From Alitta virens (lineage: Eukaryota; Annelida; Polychaeta; Phyllodocida; Nereididae), in assembly GCA_932294295.1 (NCBI GenBank), contig OW028576.1, positions 49,764,199 through 49,828,198 on the forward strand: 64,000 nt of DNA, written 5' to 3'. A model generated the notes under the pieces. That model was not told the origin of the DNA and searched no databases. It saw nothing but the letters and a program-made list of their open reading frames with translations. A program made the translations under genes and the position numbers. Of this stretch, positions 1 to 12,200 are shown piece by piece (the stretch's first letter is position 1; each line of letters starts with the position of its first letter).

Positions 1-485
1 TTACACTTGCCTCAGGCAAAGGTTGTACATACATGTCAGGTAGAATTATATGTCAGGTACAATTATTGTGTACACTCCTCATTACACTTGCCTTAGGTAA
101 AGGTTGTACATACATGTCAGATACTATTGTATGTCAGATACAATTATTGTGTACACTCCTCTTTACACTTGCCTCAGGCAAAGGTTGTACATACATGTCA
201 GGTAGAATTGTATGTCAGGTACAATTATTGTGTACACTCCTCATAACACTTGCCTTAGGTAAAGGTTGTACATACATGTCAGATACTATTGTATGTCAGA
301 TACAATTATTGTGTACACTCCTCATTACACTTGCCTCAGGCAAAGGTTGTACATACATGTCAGGTAGAATTAAATGTCGGGTACATTGATTGGGTACACT
401 CCTCGTTACACTTGCCTTAAGCGAAGGATGTATATACATGTCAGGTACAATTATTATATACACTCTTCATTACTCTTGCCTTGGG
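1..485 (+). repeat. 81-bp tandem repeat array inside an LTR
   Basis: About six diverged copies of an 81-bp unit begin near 1, 82, 163, 244, 325 and 406. Each unit carries an imperfect palindrome (acttgcct..aggcaaagg) and the string gtacatacatgtcag. Two unit types alternate (gtcaggta and gtcagata versions), so the higher-order period is about 162 bp. The same array occurs inverted at about 17110-17460 and 18480-19015. Confidence 0.85.
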
Positions 486-1414
486 CGTTTTTTGTCTGCT
501 CTAGCAATTGCTTAGCCTTTTACACTTTGCTTGTTGTTTAATGTTTATTTTATACAAGCACATGTCAAGTGCAATATTGGTTGCACATCATTAAACTTGC
601 CCTAGGCAGGCCTCTGCTCATGTGTGATTTAATGCAGTTGTGTGTGCTCATCATTTCATTTTGCTAGTCACTGCTCTGCTCACATGTGTCAGTATTTTCT
701 TGCTTAGCTTTATGTTAATTTAGCCTGCTGCAAGGAATCTATTAAATGTTTATTTCTAATTATGATGTGATTTGCATTGCCCTGTTAGGTTGCCTCACTA
801 CTGAGTCCTGGCTTGTGGGAGGAGCTAACTTTCCCTCCAAAACTGACTGACCAAGCCAAAGTTGGCACTGAGCACAATAGTCCATTGTGGTCCAGTGTCA
901 GCTTGGTCTAAAAATAGCCTCAGGACAATGCAGTGCACAACAGGGGGGCCCATTTCTCTACCATTGTCTTAGCTGCACTAATCCCTGCCAGATTCTAGGC
1001 AAAGATGCTGGTAGCAGCCCTGTTTGGGGGAGGTCTCTCCCCACACAATGTGTTTTGTGCTTGACTGCACAGCAGCAAATGGTCAGCAGCAATAGCTTTT
1101 GCTGTGCGGTAATTGGTTGTTAATCCCCTGCCAGCCCTGCTGGGGAGAAGCTTCATGAATTGTTAATACATATACCCTTGCACCAATAAAAATATCAGAG
1201 TTTCTCCTTGACCAACATCTGGAGCTGAGGAAGCAAGATATACTGTCTTACTGTTACTTTATTACCTGGAAGAACTTGTCTTGTTTCATGCTGAAATGAA
1301 ACTCAGTTGAAAGTCTACATTGGCAAGTCTCTCTGACTTTGTGCTGCTTACTTGGAGTTGAGCAACTTGGACTTGCACTGCCATTAACTGGAGTCTAATG
1401 GATGGACTTTTACA
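1..1414 (+). mobile_element. LTR of LTR retrotransposon, left end off window
   Basis: This segment matches, in reverse complement, the LTR at 16090-17532. Its right end (ggatggacttttaca) gives the terminal CA expected of an LTR, at 1414. The sequence that follows (accggatg) is not the primer-binding site found next to the family's complete copy, so this is a solo LTR or the 3' LTR of an element to the left. The first ~485 bases are an 81-bp tandem array that belongs to the LTR itself. The open frames across it are periodic artefacts of the repeat (81 is a multiple of 3), not a gene. Confidence 0.8.
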
Positions 1415-4310
1415 ACCGGATGAGGTTGTTTGCTTAAACTTATTACAGAAGCAGGCACCATCTCAAAACAGTTAAGAGACTCTTTGCTCCATGGCAAAAT
1501 ATACTTGGCTTAATTCATTGTGAAAAATCACCATGTCTAAAGCCTAAAAATTATCATAATGCCTATGATAATCTGATTACATTTGTGTGTGACTTTAAAA
1601 GAAATAAAAATTCTTACCAGGTGCATATCCTAATTCAATTCATTATCCATGCTAGAATGGTATATTTATGCTTAATGGTCTTTAACATAATAACTACAAA
1701 ATTTTACATTAAGGTAAAGACCAAAAAAAGAAAGTTACGCGAAAAAGTGCCAGTATATCTTGTATAACTATGATTATACTGAACCCAAATACAGACATGT
1801 ATGAAACATAAATGTTATAATATAGCCAAATGTATCACCTTCTGAAAATTTTATAATAGGAAGAGCTGAAATAGTTTTTTATAGATGCTGTTTAACCCTA
1901 ACATTTAAAAAAAATTCCCTGGGAAATATGTATTGTCATTTTCGGAGAACAAGAATAAACTTACTGGTTATTCAGGCAATTGATGATAAGATAAGCGGCT
2001 TAAGAATTACTCATTATAACTGACTGACTGACTGACTGACTGACTGACTGACTGACTGACGTCTAAGATTTTATCATATTTTAAAATACATGTAAAAATG
2101 TGAAATGTTAATTAAACATCTAAACCCGAGAAGGTACACACATGTATAATATATATAATATTGGCACTGCATATGCAGCTGGGGGCAACTTTCTGTTTCG
2201 AAGCCAAACTTCTCGGTGAAGGAGCCAGCCATCTGTGGGGTTAAACTCCAGAGAGCCAGCCAAAAGGTGGCCCCCTTCATCAGAGGATGCCCATTTAGTG
2301 AGAAGCATCGATGTCTATTTAAAGGTAATCACATTTGTTGACATCTAGAACCACTTTATGAGAATCATCGAAAAGTGAAACTTCTCTTTAAATACTAGCC
2401 CCAATTCCCCAGTCAGTGTACATGGTCATCCAGGGCTAGTTAAATACAATAGCAAGAATATGATTGTGTCTAAAAATGCAAATCATAATGGTGTGGTTGT
2501 TTAATTGTAAAGTGGTCTGTGAGATGCTTTGATAGTAAGGTGGTCTTAACAGTGAGGTGGTCTTAACAGTTAGGTGGTCAATAACTGGATTAGGTGGTCT
2601 TGATGGTAAGGTGACCTGTGTCAGGTGGTCTTAATAGTGAGGTGGTCTGTAACTAAGGTGATCTTAATGGTGAGGTGGTCCTAATATAGTTTTTATTCGC
2701 ATAGTTTACATGCAATTTTTGAGTTATACAGTATTAAAGTTCATAATTATGTACAAAGTTAATTGCAAATTATGGAGGAAATTGAATAGGTTTTATGGTC
2801 CATAAAGTTAAGAATAGCACCTGCTCTTTGTGCCAATAACTCATTTGTTTGGATGCTAAGTCTGACATTGCCTGTCATCACATCTTTGATGGCAAGATGT
2901 TCTTAATGGCAAGGTGGTCTTAACAGTGAGGTGGTCTGTAAGAGGTGGTCTTAATAGTGGGATGGTCAATAAGGAAGTTGATGCTAATTATGGATTAGTT
3001 AACAGTACCTATATTATGTGTGTATATACTATATTTCAATCTTTGAAATGTATATCATTGAGTATGAATAAACATAATAATTATAAATAATAGTGAGGTG
3101 GTCTGTGAGTGAGGTGAGATGGTCTTAATAATGAGGTAGTCCAACAGTAAGATTGTCTGGGTGTGAGGTACTCTTGCTAGTGATGGTCAATATAAACGAA
3201 ATGGTTTTGATTGTGAGTTGGTCTTAATAGCAGTGGATGTGATGTAATATTGGTCTTGCTAATCAGGTGGTCTTAATTATGAGGTTTTCATCAAGTGAGA
3301 CTATAACTAACAGTCAAGATATATGGGACTGCGGTAGTTGCTAAAATTGTCTGCATTGACACAATTTATTATATTATACTGAAAAAGCTTTTAATTTTAC
3401 TAAATGTGATACCCCATACCTACAAATTCTACACTTGCACAATAGATAATTTCAAAACTGGGCATGGTGCCAAAAATTGGTCTTGTGCATTTGCAGCTGA
3501 TTACGGCTGTCAGCCTGAGATAGGTTGAAACTTATTTTAGGTGTATCTATATTGTCAACATAACCTGATAAATCATTAATACGCCATTTTAAGTGTGTTA
3601 CCAAATTATAGATAGATAGATAGATTTGATTGATTGATTGATCCATTGATTGATCCATTAATGGATTGATCCATTGATTGATTGGCTGTGTGTAATAAAA
3701 AAAAGAAATTTATATTAAACGGTGAATGTAACATTTACTATTTATCAATATTCCTTCACAGACAGACAGACCGATAGAGAAATAGATATATAGAAAAAGT
3801 GAATGTAACATTTACTGTTTAACAATATTGAACAAACATTCAGATTTCGACTTGAATAGTAAATGTCCTTTCTTCTCCAGTTTCTACGGAGAGTTTCTAT
3901 CTCCCATTCCTTATTGATACCAATATAATGTACATGATGGGGTGACGAGAGGGAAGGCATCAGCTGATGTCAATCATCAGTGATAAAGATCTAAATCACC
4001 ACTTTTCAAGTGGATACTGCTTCCATCTAACATATAATTAATGAACTGGAAATGCTACCACAATTTCGTAACAGTAGAGAATTCCTCTTTTATGGTAGCT
4101 GTTCTATTGCTACCATATTTGTGGTAATGATAGAGCATTACATTTTAGTGGTAATTCACCAGACTGATGAGGCCGGATGTCAAAGGCTTTAGATAAGTCG
4201 ATTAGTATGCAGCCAACATGGTTTTTCTACACATTTAACCAGTACATTGTTACAACTGTAAGCATTCCTATATGCTGACATATCTATGGATAATGAGGAG
4301 GACACAAATT
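1415..4310. other. no gene seen; microsatellites and minisatellite
   Basis: I see no gene here. There is a (CTGA)n run at 2019-2060, a degenerate minisatellite at about 2500-3300 and GATA/GATT/ATCC microsatellites at about 3605-3690. The short open frames have no recognisable protein features. Confidence 0.6.
2500..3300 (+). repeat. degenerate minisatellite, unit like gtgaggtggtcttaata
   Basis: Dozens of diverged copies of a roughly 16-17 base unit (aggtggtcttaatagtg and variants) lie in the same orientation, broken by unique AT-rich sequence. A second block of the same unit lies at about 20220-20960, on the same strand. Confidence 0.75.
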
Positions 4311-5070
4311 CAATGAAATAATGAATATAACAAAACAGAAAAAAAAAATTTCCAAAGCAGTTCCTAATTTATGGTGAAGTGGTTTCGGACAAGCTTGTGA
4401 TTGGAAATGAATTCAACAAATATTTCACCAACATTGGATTAAAACAGGCAAATTAAATACTAATCCTAATAGATAAATCCTCAAGATGGCAAGGGTGATA
4501 CCAGTTTATAAGAAAGGCTATGAAGAATGCTTTATTAACTGCACACCAATATCTATATTGCCAAGCACATCTAAAATATATGAAAGGGCTTTATATAATC
4601 AAATTTATGACCATTTGACCACACATGATTTGTTCTACTCAAGCCAATACGATTTTAGGTCAAAGTACTTGATCACAAGTTTTTGAGGCACAAATTGAAA
4701 TATTATGGATTTGCAGATAAATCATATGACCTCTTAAACAGCTACTTAAGCAACAGATCGCAATGTATAGAATTTATTGATTTAAATTCCAGTAATCGGC
4801 ATGTAACTTGTGGTGTACCATAGGAATAAATTTTGGGACCACTGTCATTCATTATATTTTTTAATGATCTCAGCAATGCAGTGACACACTTTCACCCAAT
4901 CATTTATGCAGATGTCACCACGCGGTTTGCAACATTAAGTGCTTTTAAATACAACACGGGAATTGAAGAATATATATATCATGAACTAAAAGCTGGTTTA
5001 AACTAATTACAATTTCTCTGAGTATAGCAAAGACCAAAGCAATGTTGTTTCACACCAAACAATGCAATAC
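4310..5070 (+). pseudogene. LINE reverse transcriptase relic
   Basis: Translation from 4486 gives the reverse-transcriptase stretch ARVIPVYKKG ... PISILPS.SK..ERALYNQIYDHL, typical of non-LTR retrotransposons. The frame then breaks. Further RT-like pieces follow in other frames to about 5070. The nucleotide sequence from about 4312 matches 15165-15980, so both are decayed copies of one LINE family. Confidence 0.75.
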
Positions 5071-6215
5071 AAAAATATAATTGTGGAAGAATTTTATTTG
5101 TAAATGTTACAAAATTTATTTGATTTTCTTGAGATAAGAATTTTCAAGCATTTAATGTGGAAAAAGTATATTGATTTGATATCAAAGGAAATTGCAAAAC
5201 AATTGGCATAATGATATGTTTCAAAAGAACACTGCCTAGCAATATCTTGTTAAATATTTACATTTACTAATTCTGTCATAAATCAATCATTTAACCTACA
5301 ACTGCAAAAATAAAGCTGTTCATATAACATCAAATGCAAAATGCACATGCAAGTCCACTATTTATGCAACTGAATATCGAGTTATTAAACACGACCGTCC
5401 AGCAATCTTCAAGTGCCCGTAGTAAAACATAAGCCTGCAAAATATAGTATTAGCTACCTATATCCAAAAATATACAATACCATTCCACAAAATTCCATAA
5501 AAAATCAAATTGCCTGGGCGGCCTACTATCAGCAACAAGTTGCTTGTCTTCAGTGAGTCTCCCTATTTGTTGGTGAATAAATGTCTTTCTTTGTCAACAT
5601 TGTTATTGTCAGCAGTCCGTTAAGGAAAGACAAGGTTGTGATCTATCTGGGGATTGAGTTGACTGTCTCTACAACTTCCCTTCAAATGCCTCTTGGAATT
5701 CAATGTAAATTTGCCAAATTTGGGCTACGTAGTGAAAAAAATGAAATAAGATTCATGTTTAGTTTCTGAGAAATTAAAGGATTTAATTTTCAGTATTTTC
5801 AAGGTCCTAATGACATTAAATGTCCATTTTTTTCCCATGTTATCAGAAATGTGCTAAACTTCTGAGGATTATTCGCTAAAACACCCATTCTTCAGTCATT
5901 AAAAAACCCAATCTATATATTTGAAAGTGTGCTGAGGAAGGAACATTGTGCTCTATTGCCCATTACTGTAGCCACTTCACAACTTGAACTTCCTCTACAG
6001 CAATGCAATCTCTGCTGAAGATTCGAGCATAAAATGCAACAAACTTTAATTTTTTATTAAATAATTCATTGACAAGTAAGTGCAACTAGGTGAAATTCCA
6101 TGGAACTTGTCTATAAATGTTAAAGTAGTGATGAGCTGACCCCCAAACTCAGCTAGAAAGAATTGCATCCAAAATATTGATTTATTATTCAATTAAGCAT
6201 TTTTAACTCTTTCAG
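5071..6215. other. no gene seen
   Basis: AT-rich sequence, presumably intron or upstream sequence of the ankyrin/Mab-21 gene. I found no exon of that gene upstream of 6216, although its acceptor at 6216 requires one. Confidence 0.5.
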
Positions 6216-6250
6216 ATACTGATACCAACAGAATTCAGTGAAAGTTCATG
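6216..6250 (+). CDS. exon A1 of ankyrin/Mab-21 gene (35 nt)
   Basis: Acceptor ctctttcag and donor TG|gtgagt bound a 35-nt exon that enters in phase 0 and leaves in phase 2, giving ILIPTEFSESS plus a split Trp codon. It is tiny, but it has the same size class and phases as the exon at 21513-21544, which precedes the second ankyrin exon in the same way. That parallel is the main reason to believe it. Confidence 0.5.
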
Positions 6251-9200
6251 GTGAGTGTTACATATTGTTTTATAATTTAGCATTAATCTTGCAGAGTAAC
6301 TGATGAATTATTATTTGAAATTATATGAATATATTGAAAACATTTGAACTGCACTGATAGGTTTTTAATTTATAAATCTTTTTATCTTCAGGAGCAAGTG
6401 TCTGTGGATTCTCATTGCGATGTCAGAGTATGAATCAGATTCAGAGGATTCAGAATCAGATGAATCAGAGTCAGGTAAACCAGCCAGGTGCATTGAGTGG
6501 ACAGAAGAATTTCTGAATACTTTGAAACTTCTGCTTGAGAAAGGAGCAAATCCTACTTGGATACCCCAAGAGCAATTGGAGACTCAAGCAAGGAAATGTG
6601 GATACTCTGCACAGTGCTGGTTTTTCAGGGCCATCAAGTATGTCCTGATGTACAAGAATCACCTTTTCAATTCTTTAATGGAAGTCATGCCCCTGTTTCT
6701 GTCTCCTAAAGGTTTGACCAATGACCATCTCCATGGCACTTCACTACATTATCTGGTGGCACCTAACTGGAAATGGCTCATTGGAAAGCTTGAACATTTA
6801 CCAGATTTCTTCCAACAATATAAAGAAGTTATATCCAAACTCATAGAGCATGACCCTGCCATTGTTGATATGACCGATTCTGATAACAACGCCCCATTGC
6901 AGATGTTTCTCCATTGCATGAAACTGCAGGAGGACATCTTAGTAAATGTGAGAGACATCGTATGTTTACTAAGATCAGATAAAAACATAGCCAATAAGAA
7001 CAATGAAGGGAAAACTTGTTTGCATTACCTTGCGGAGTCATTTCCGATATTTGTGAAACCTGTCTCTCAAAATGGACATGAGACATTTTTTGATCTTGTC
7101 AAGAACTTGATATCTGATTCAAGCATTGATGCTCAGGATAACAATAGACAGACATCTTTGCATATATTGGCAGAAAAATACAACAAAGATATTCCAGAGC
7201 ACAGCCTCAGTATTTACTGGGAGTTTGTTAAGCTATTAGCGACTGAATCAAACATCAATGTTCAAGACAACCAAGAATGCACCGTTCTACATAAACTCAT
7301 GAGACAAGTGTTTTGGGATCCATGCATGGCAAAGCATATTTTGCCGCATCTTCAGACCATCACAACATCTGAAAATGTGAATGCTCAGGACAAACATTCA
7401 GTAACCCCATACAGCTGGATACTGGGAGGAAAGTTGGGACATCAGGAAAATGGATCAGATGCCAGTGGAATCTTCTCTGAATTTGAAGAGATCTTACTCA
7501 AGAATGGTGCAAATGCTGACCTTGCAAGAGCAGGATTTAGTTTTCAGTAAGTAGAATTACTACAGGATTTTTTATACTATCTAAAATATCACAGAAACAT
7601 GTTTTTAAGTTGAGTGGGTTTGGGTGGATTAGGGCTTTATGTCCTGTATTTCTGCACCTGATGGGCTTATTATAACAGGCAGGAATTTTATAAGTAGAAG
7701 TAGGTTCCCTGCAGAACAAAAATGCTCACATTGAGGAAAATAATTTAAATAACACAAATAGTTTATATTCACATGTATAATAATAATTGTATAATAAATA
7801 CTTGTAAAATCTCTCATGTTATACCTCATCAATTTATAGATAAATATACACCAATAGGATAGTTTAAATCAATTATCACATATAGCACTCACAATTCATG
7901 ACATCTTCTGTCTCCAACCAGGAATTATCAGTCTTCACTTCAGATTGACATCTAAAAAAATCGCAGCAATTTGTTACAATAAATCTAACTATACTAATAT
8001 TGAGTAAATACAATAGTATAATTTGACTAGTTAACTTAACCATGGCAATAAAATAATGGATGATACAGCCTTCCAACTTAGGCTCGACCGGGAATTGAAC
8101 CCGGGACCAGTGGTTGGAAACCCAGTGTACTAATGTGCAAGTGGTTGCCATGGTAGTCATTTTTTAATTATTTTGGATGGTTTCACAATGTCCTATCTTT
8201 TAGCGTTGTTTTTCCAAAAACATGATCAAATTTGAAGTTTAGTGAGTTTAGTGAAGCAAGTAAAAGATCCCTCCCATTGGGTAAATATGTAACATGGGTG
8301 GACTCTTCTCTCTCTCACCTCATCAATCAACAGATGAAATCCACCCTCCATAGTGGCAATAACTTGCCTTAGAGGGATGCACTTCCCATATCTATCTACT
8401 ACCTAATTTTGAAATATAAAATTTGGTGGTACCCAATAAGCAAAGTAGTCATAAATATTCAGAGAATTTAACATTTCGAATATAGGTAATTCATGACGCT
8501 GTGTTGAGTGTCTTCACTCTTGTGAAAGATAGGCCTAGTTTGTTATTCTTTGTGCCGCATTTTCTTCCCGAACTTTGTCATTATTCATTTGATTAGAAAA
8601 CTTAACAAAGACTTGAGAAATTACCCTATCATTATATGATAATATTATCAATAACAATTACAAATTATGTCCATGGTGCTATCTCTCTGTCAATGTGCAA
8701 AATCCCGTCATGTTGCTATTTTTGTTCAGAAAACAATGCTTCGTTCAATAAATATTAAATATATCAACATATAATTGATACATACAAATAGTAGAAAGTT
8801 TGGACTATCTTTTGGTATATTTGGTTAACTTATAGGATTTAAACACAATACCCCTTTTTATTTAACTATGTATTTTACATTTTAACTGCCAGGATACTTA
8901 CTGTTTGATGTGCCACAAATTGATGGCGTCAGAGTCATGAGTGATGTCTCTGTTATTATCTTATGATTGAATAAAGCTAGATCATTAAATAAGGTACTAA
9001 ATGAAAACGTTTAAATGTTCTTGTTAATGAATACAATAATTGAGTGATCTCAATTAATTAAGCATGTTAAATTTCCTACAAATGCATATCCACTCCAAAA
9101 ATGAAAAATATCCCCCATCGCTAAGGATAACAGCAATTTAACCCTGACCAATTTGCTGGCCGATACGTTGATCTAACGTTGGTCAGTTGTCCAGTTGACC

Positions 9201-12200
9201 CAGTGTTGGTCCTTTGCTAGATTAATGCCAGGCTGGTCCAGCGTGTCAGCCCAAGGTACATGTCAGCTAATTTTCTGGTTGGCCAAAATGTCACCCACTG
9301 CAAATTTTCCTAGCAATCTGTCAGGCATAGCATGTAAAAGTGGTTATACACATAAATGGAAACATCAATTAATGGATTAACATCCAAATATCTCCAAAAT
9401 CTAAACACTGCTGTGAGGTATTATCACATCTGTCCACCAAAATTAAGTAATCCACCAGAAAGTATTGTATGTCGTCTAATACACACAAACTGCATTTGAC
9501 ATCATCATCCTTGCAGTAAGTGACATCTACATTACCTATGCGATGTCATGCTCGGATTAGTACTGGAAAATTCAGCCAATCATATTGTTGCTAAGTTATT
9601 TGAAATTTTGACTTTAAAATGGCTTATGACCTTGAAGAGTAAGTCAAGGTTACTGAAACTGGTTCAGAGCTAATGTCTTACCTGGAGGTACAACATACTA
9701 AAGTTTCATCCTCAACTCCTAAAAGGTGTTTTAATATTAATGACGAAATGATGGTGAAAGAACCAATGGCTTCGCTTAGTGGTAGCGCCATGAGCTGCCA
9801 CCACTGGGTCCTGGGTTCGAATCCATTAAGGTTGATTCATCTTTAACCTCATTGTTTTGGCACTTACCTGCCATGGTCAGCCCTACTTGTATTTCTGGGT
9901 GATTTTACTTTTAATTCTGATTGCAGATTTGTAGATAGCAGTTCATGTCATTTACTAGATCTTGGTAATTTAGTCGTTTTTTTTACTATGATAATTTCAT
10001 GTAATTCGACTTGATACCAGAGAATTTCTTAATAACTGATCGAATATATTTGGTAGAATTCCTTTGACATATTCATACATAAGTATGGCAGCTTCTATGC
10101 AATACATCCGGGATATTTGCATTGATGAGTTTATAAACATAGATCCTTGCAAGTATGGATCAAAGCATTAGTATTGTGGTCTGAAGAGGTATCTCAACTG
10201 GAGTGTGTTCTCACTCAAGGCCTAGCGAAAACATAGTAAAGGCAAGGTGTGAAATGTCCAAGTGCTATATTTAGCGGATTTTGTTAGTTAATCCTTCATA
10301 AAAATTTCCAACTAAATTTTGGTATTAGTACTATTCCAAGTATCATAATTTTATAATATCTTTTTTTCATTATTAATTTCTCTGATAATACATTAAATGT
10401 GGAAATTTCTCTTATGTTAAATATGGAGAATCCCTTTTTTAAATGGACCGTGAACAGGTAGAGCAAAGACAAAAAACAAGTTTAGAAAACTATACTTACT
10501 GTACATCAGTTTTGAATGTTAAATCATTAGTACAAATTATTGATTAATGATATTAAGCCAACTTCAAAAATTACACACAAAAAATGATGTTTTTCTGCTG
10601 TTAATTTTGTTATGAAGTTAAAACGTCTGCATGGATTTTTCTCAAATTTTGAGAGAATGCTTCCAATATATACCAAATATAAGATAAATATAAATAACAA
10701 CTGTAGAGTTAATAATATAGCTGTATTTTTTGGTGTGAGATTTAATATGATACCAGAGGGTTCATTATTTTTGCACTAGGCCTTAACTTACAATGATGGT
10801 AACATGTATTGACATTTTAAGTGACCCTGCTAGATTTAATCACAGAGGTGAGTCATTCGACTGAGCCAGAATGTATTCTTAGTTAACTTACACTTTGTAA
10901 ATAAATAATGGCATATGTAATGGTTCAACTATCCTGTAGATTTCCTTAAATGGTTTGGCTAAATTGATACTTTGTGCTATTAGCTAGGAAATATACTTTA
11001 CTTGATACAAAAACGTAAGTGACATAATGTTTCATCAATTAACTGATGTTTGCAGTAACTCATCCATCATCTACTGTGCTATTGCTTTATTTATAACAAA
11101 TGACACATAATTATTATCAGGTGTTTGGAGATCATAGACAAGGTGGAGGAAAAGAAAGACCTGGATGACAAGGGACAAAGAATTCTAGACTTACTCACAG
11201 AAGGTGGTACAAGAATTTTGGGAGGAGACTCAGAGGTGTTCTTGAAGATGATCAGAAAAGCTGGCAGACTGATAGAATCAACATTCTACTGTGAGATAAT
11301 ACAGGTATGCCAGATATGTGTAAGGCATGGATTGTTGTAAGAACATTAAATTTAAGAAATATTTGAACTATGCAATTTAAATAATATTTTTATAGTCTTT
11401 TACAAATTAGATTTAGATAGGTATGTATCACCTAAATTTCTGCTACCTGCCACTAAAGTAATTTTTTTTGGAAGCCACAACCAAAAGTTCACAATTGTGA
11501 TAGATATGTAAATATTTAGTCTATGAGCACGGGTCCCCTCCAGCTGGCAATGATGTCCAGTTGGCATCATCGCGTTGTCAAGACATAATAACAAGGTACT
11601 GCTCTCGTGCACTGAGCGAGTTGACATGACCTCATTCAAAGGCCCGATGCTCCATCCACACTTAACATAAACATCTGATTCTTTGGTAACATTAAGGAAA
11701 TAATATTTCCTACTGATCTGAATCAACTAATGGTTATTTACTCATCTAATGCAGTTTTAACACACTTTTCTGACATGAATACAACCTTGATAGTCATTTG
11801 GACAGAATGTAGGTGATTCAGAGTAGCAGCAGAGGCACCCATGGGGTTTTTTGATGCGCTGCTAACAGTAGCGGACTGATTAAGAGCAGGGCGGATGTAG
11901 TTGGCGACACTTATGACATAGATTCTGTCCCCCTGACTCTCGTCACAGAATTGTGAGTGCTCCACATTTCTTTCTTCCATGTCTCCACACGCCAGCCTCT
12001 GCTTGAGGGCGCCTGTCCTATATCAAAGGTTATTTCCTAATATAGGTTTTGACCTCGGGAAAAATTATCGATGTCAGCTACTGCATTTGAGAATTTCTGT
12101 AAGATGATCATTAGGAACATTAAATTGTGTAGATCTGTGATAATAGTCCTGCTGTTGTTCGTGAAGGCAAACTAGAACCCACCGGTCGGGAGATTTGTAT

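Larger units (their letters stand above)
7547..11120. other. intron with SINE pieces
   Basis: No exon is recognised. It holds a SINE split into two parts (about 7618-7685 and 8043-8157, minus) and a tRNA-like SINE at about 9765-9850 (+). The rest is AT-rich. Confidence 0.6.

Noticed and set aside
33..389. 118-residue open frame with 27-residue repeats
   Set aside because: It is the translation of the 81-bp LTR array; the period is a multiple of 3, so one frame stays open without selection.
6420..6422. ATG at 6420 as the start of the ankyrin gene
   Set aside because: Residues upstream (KCLWILIA) match the second module's KCLRLHII and are preceded by a good acceptor at 6392, so coding continues upstream.
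11738..11980. 80-residue minus-strand frame as a gene
   Set aside because: No start context, splice partner or recognisable motif.
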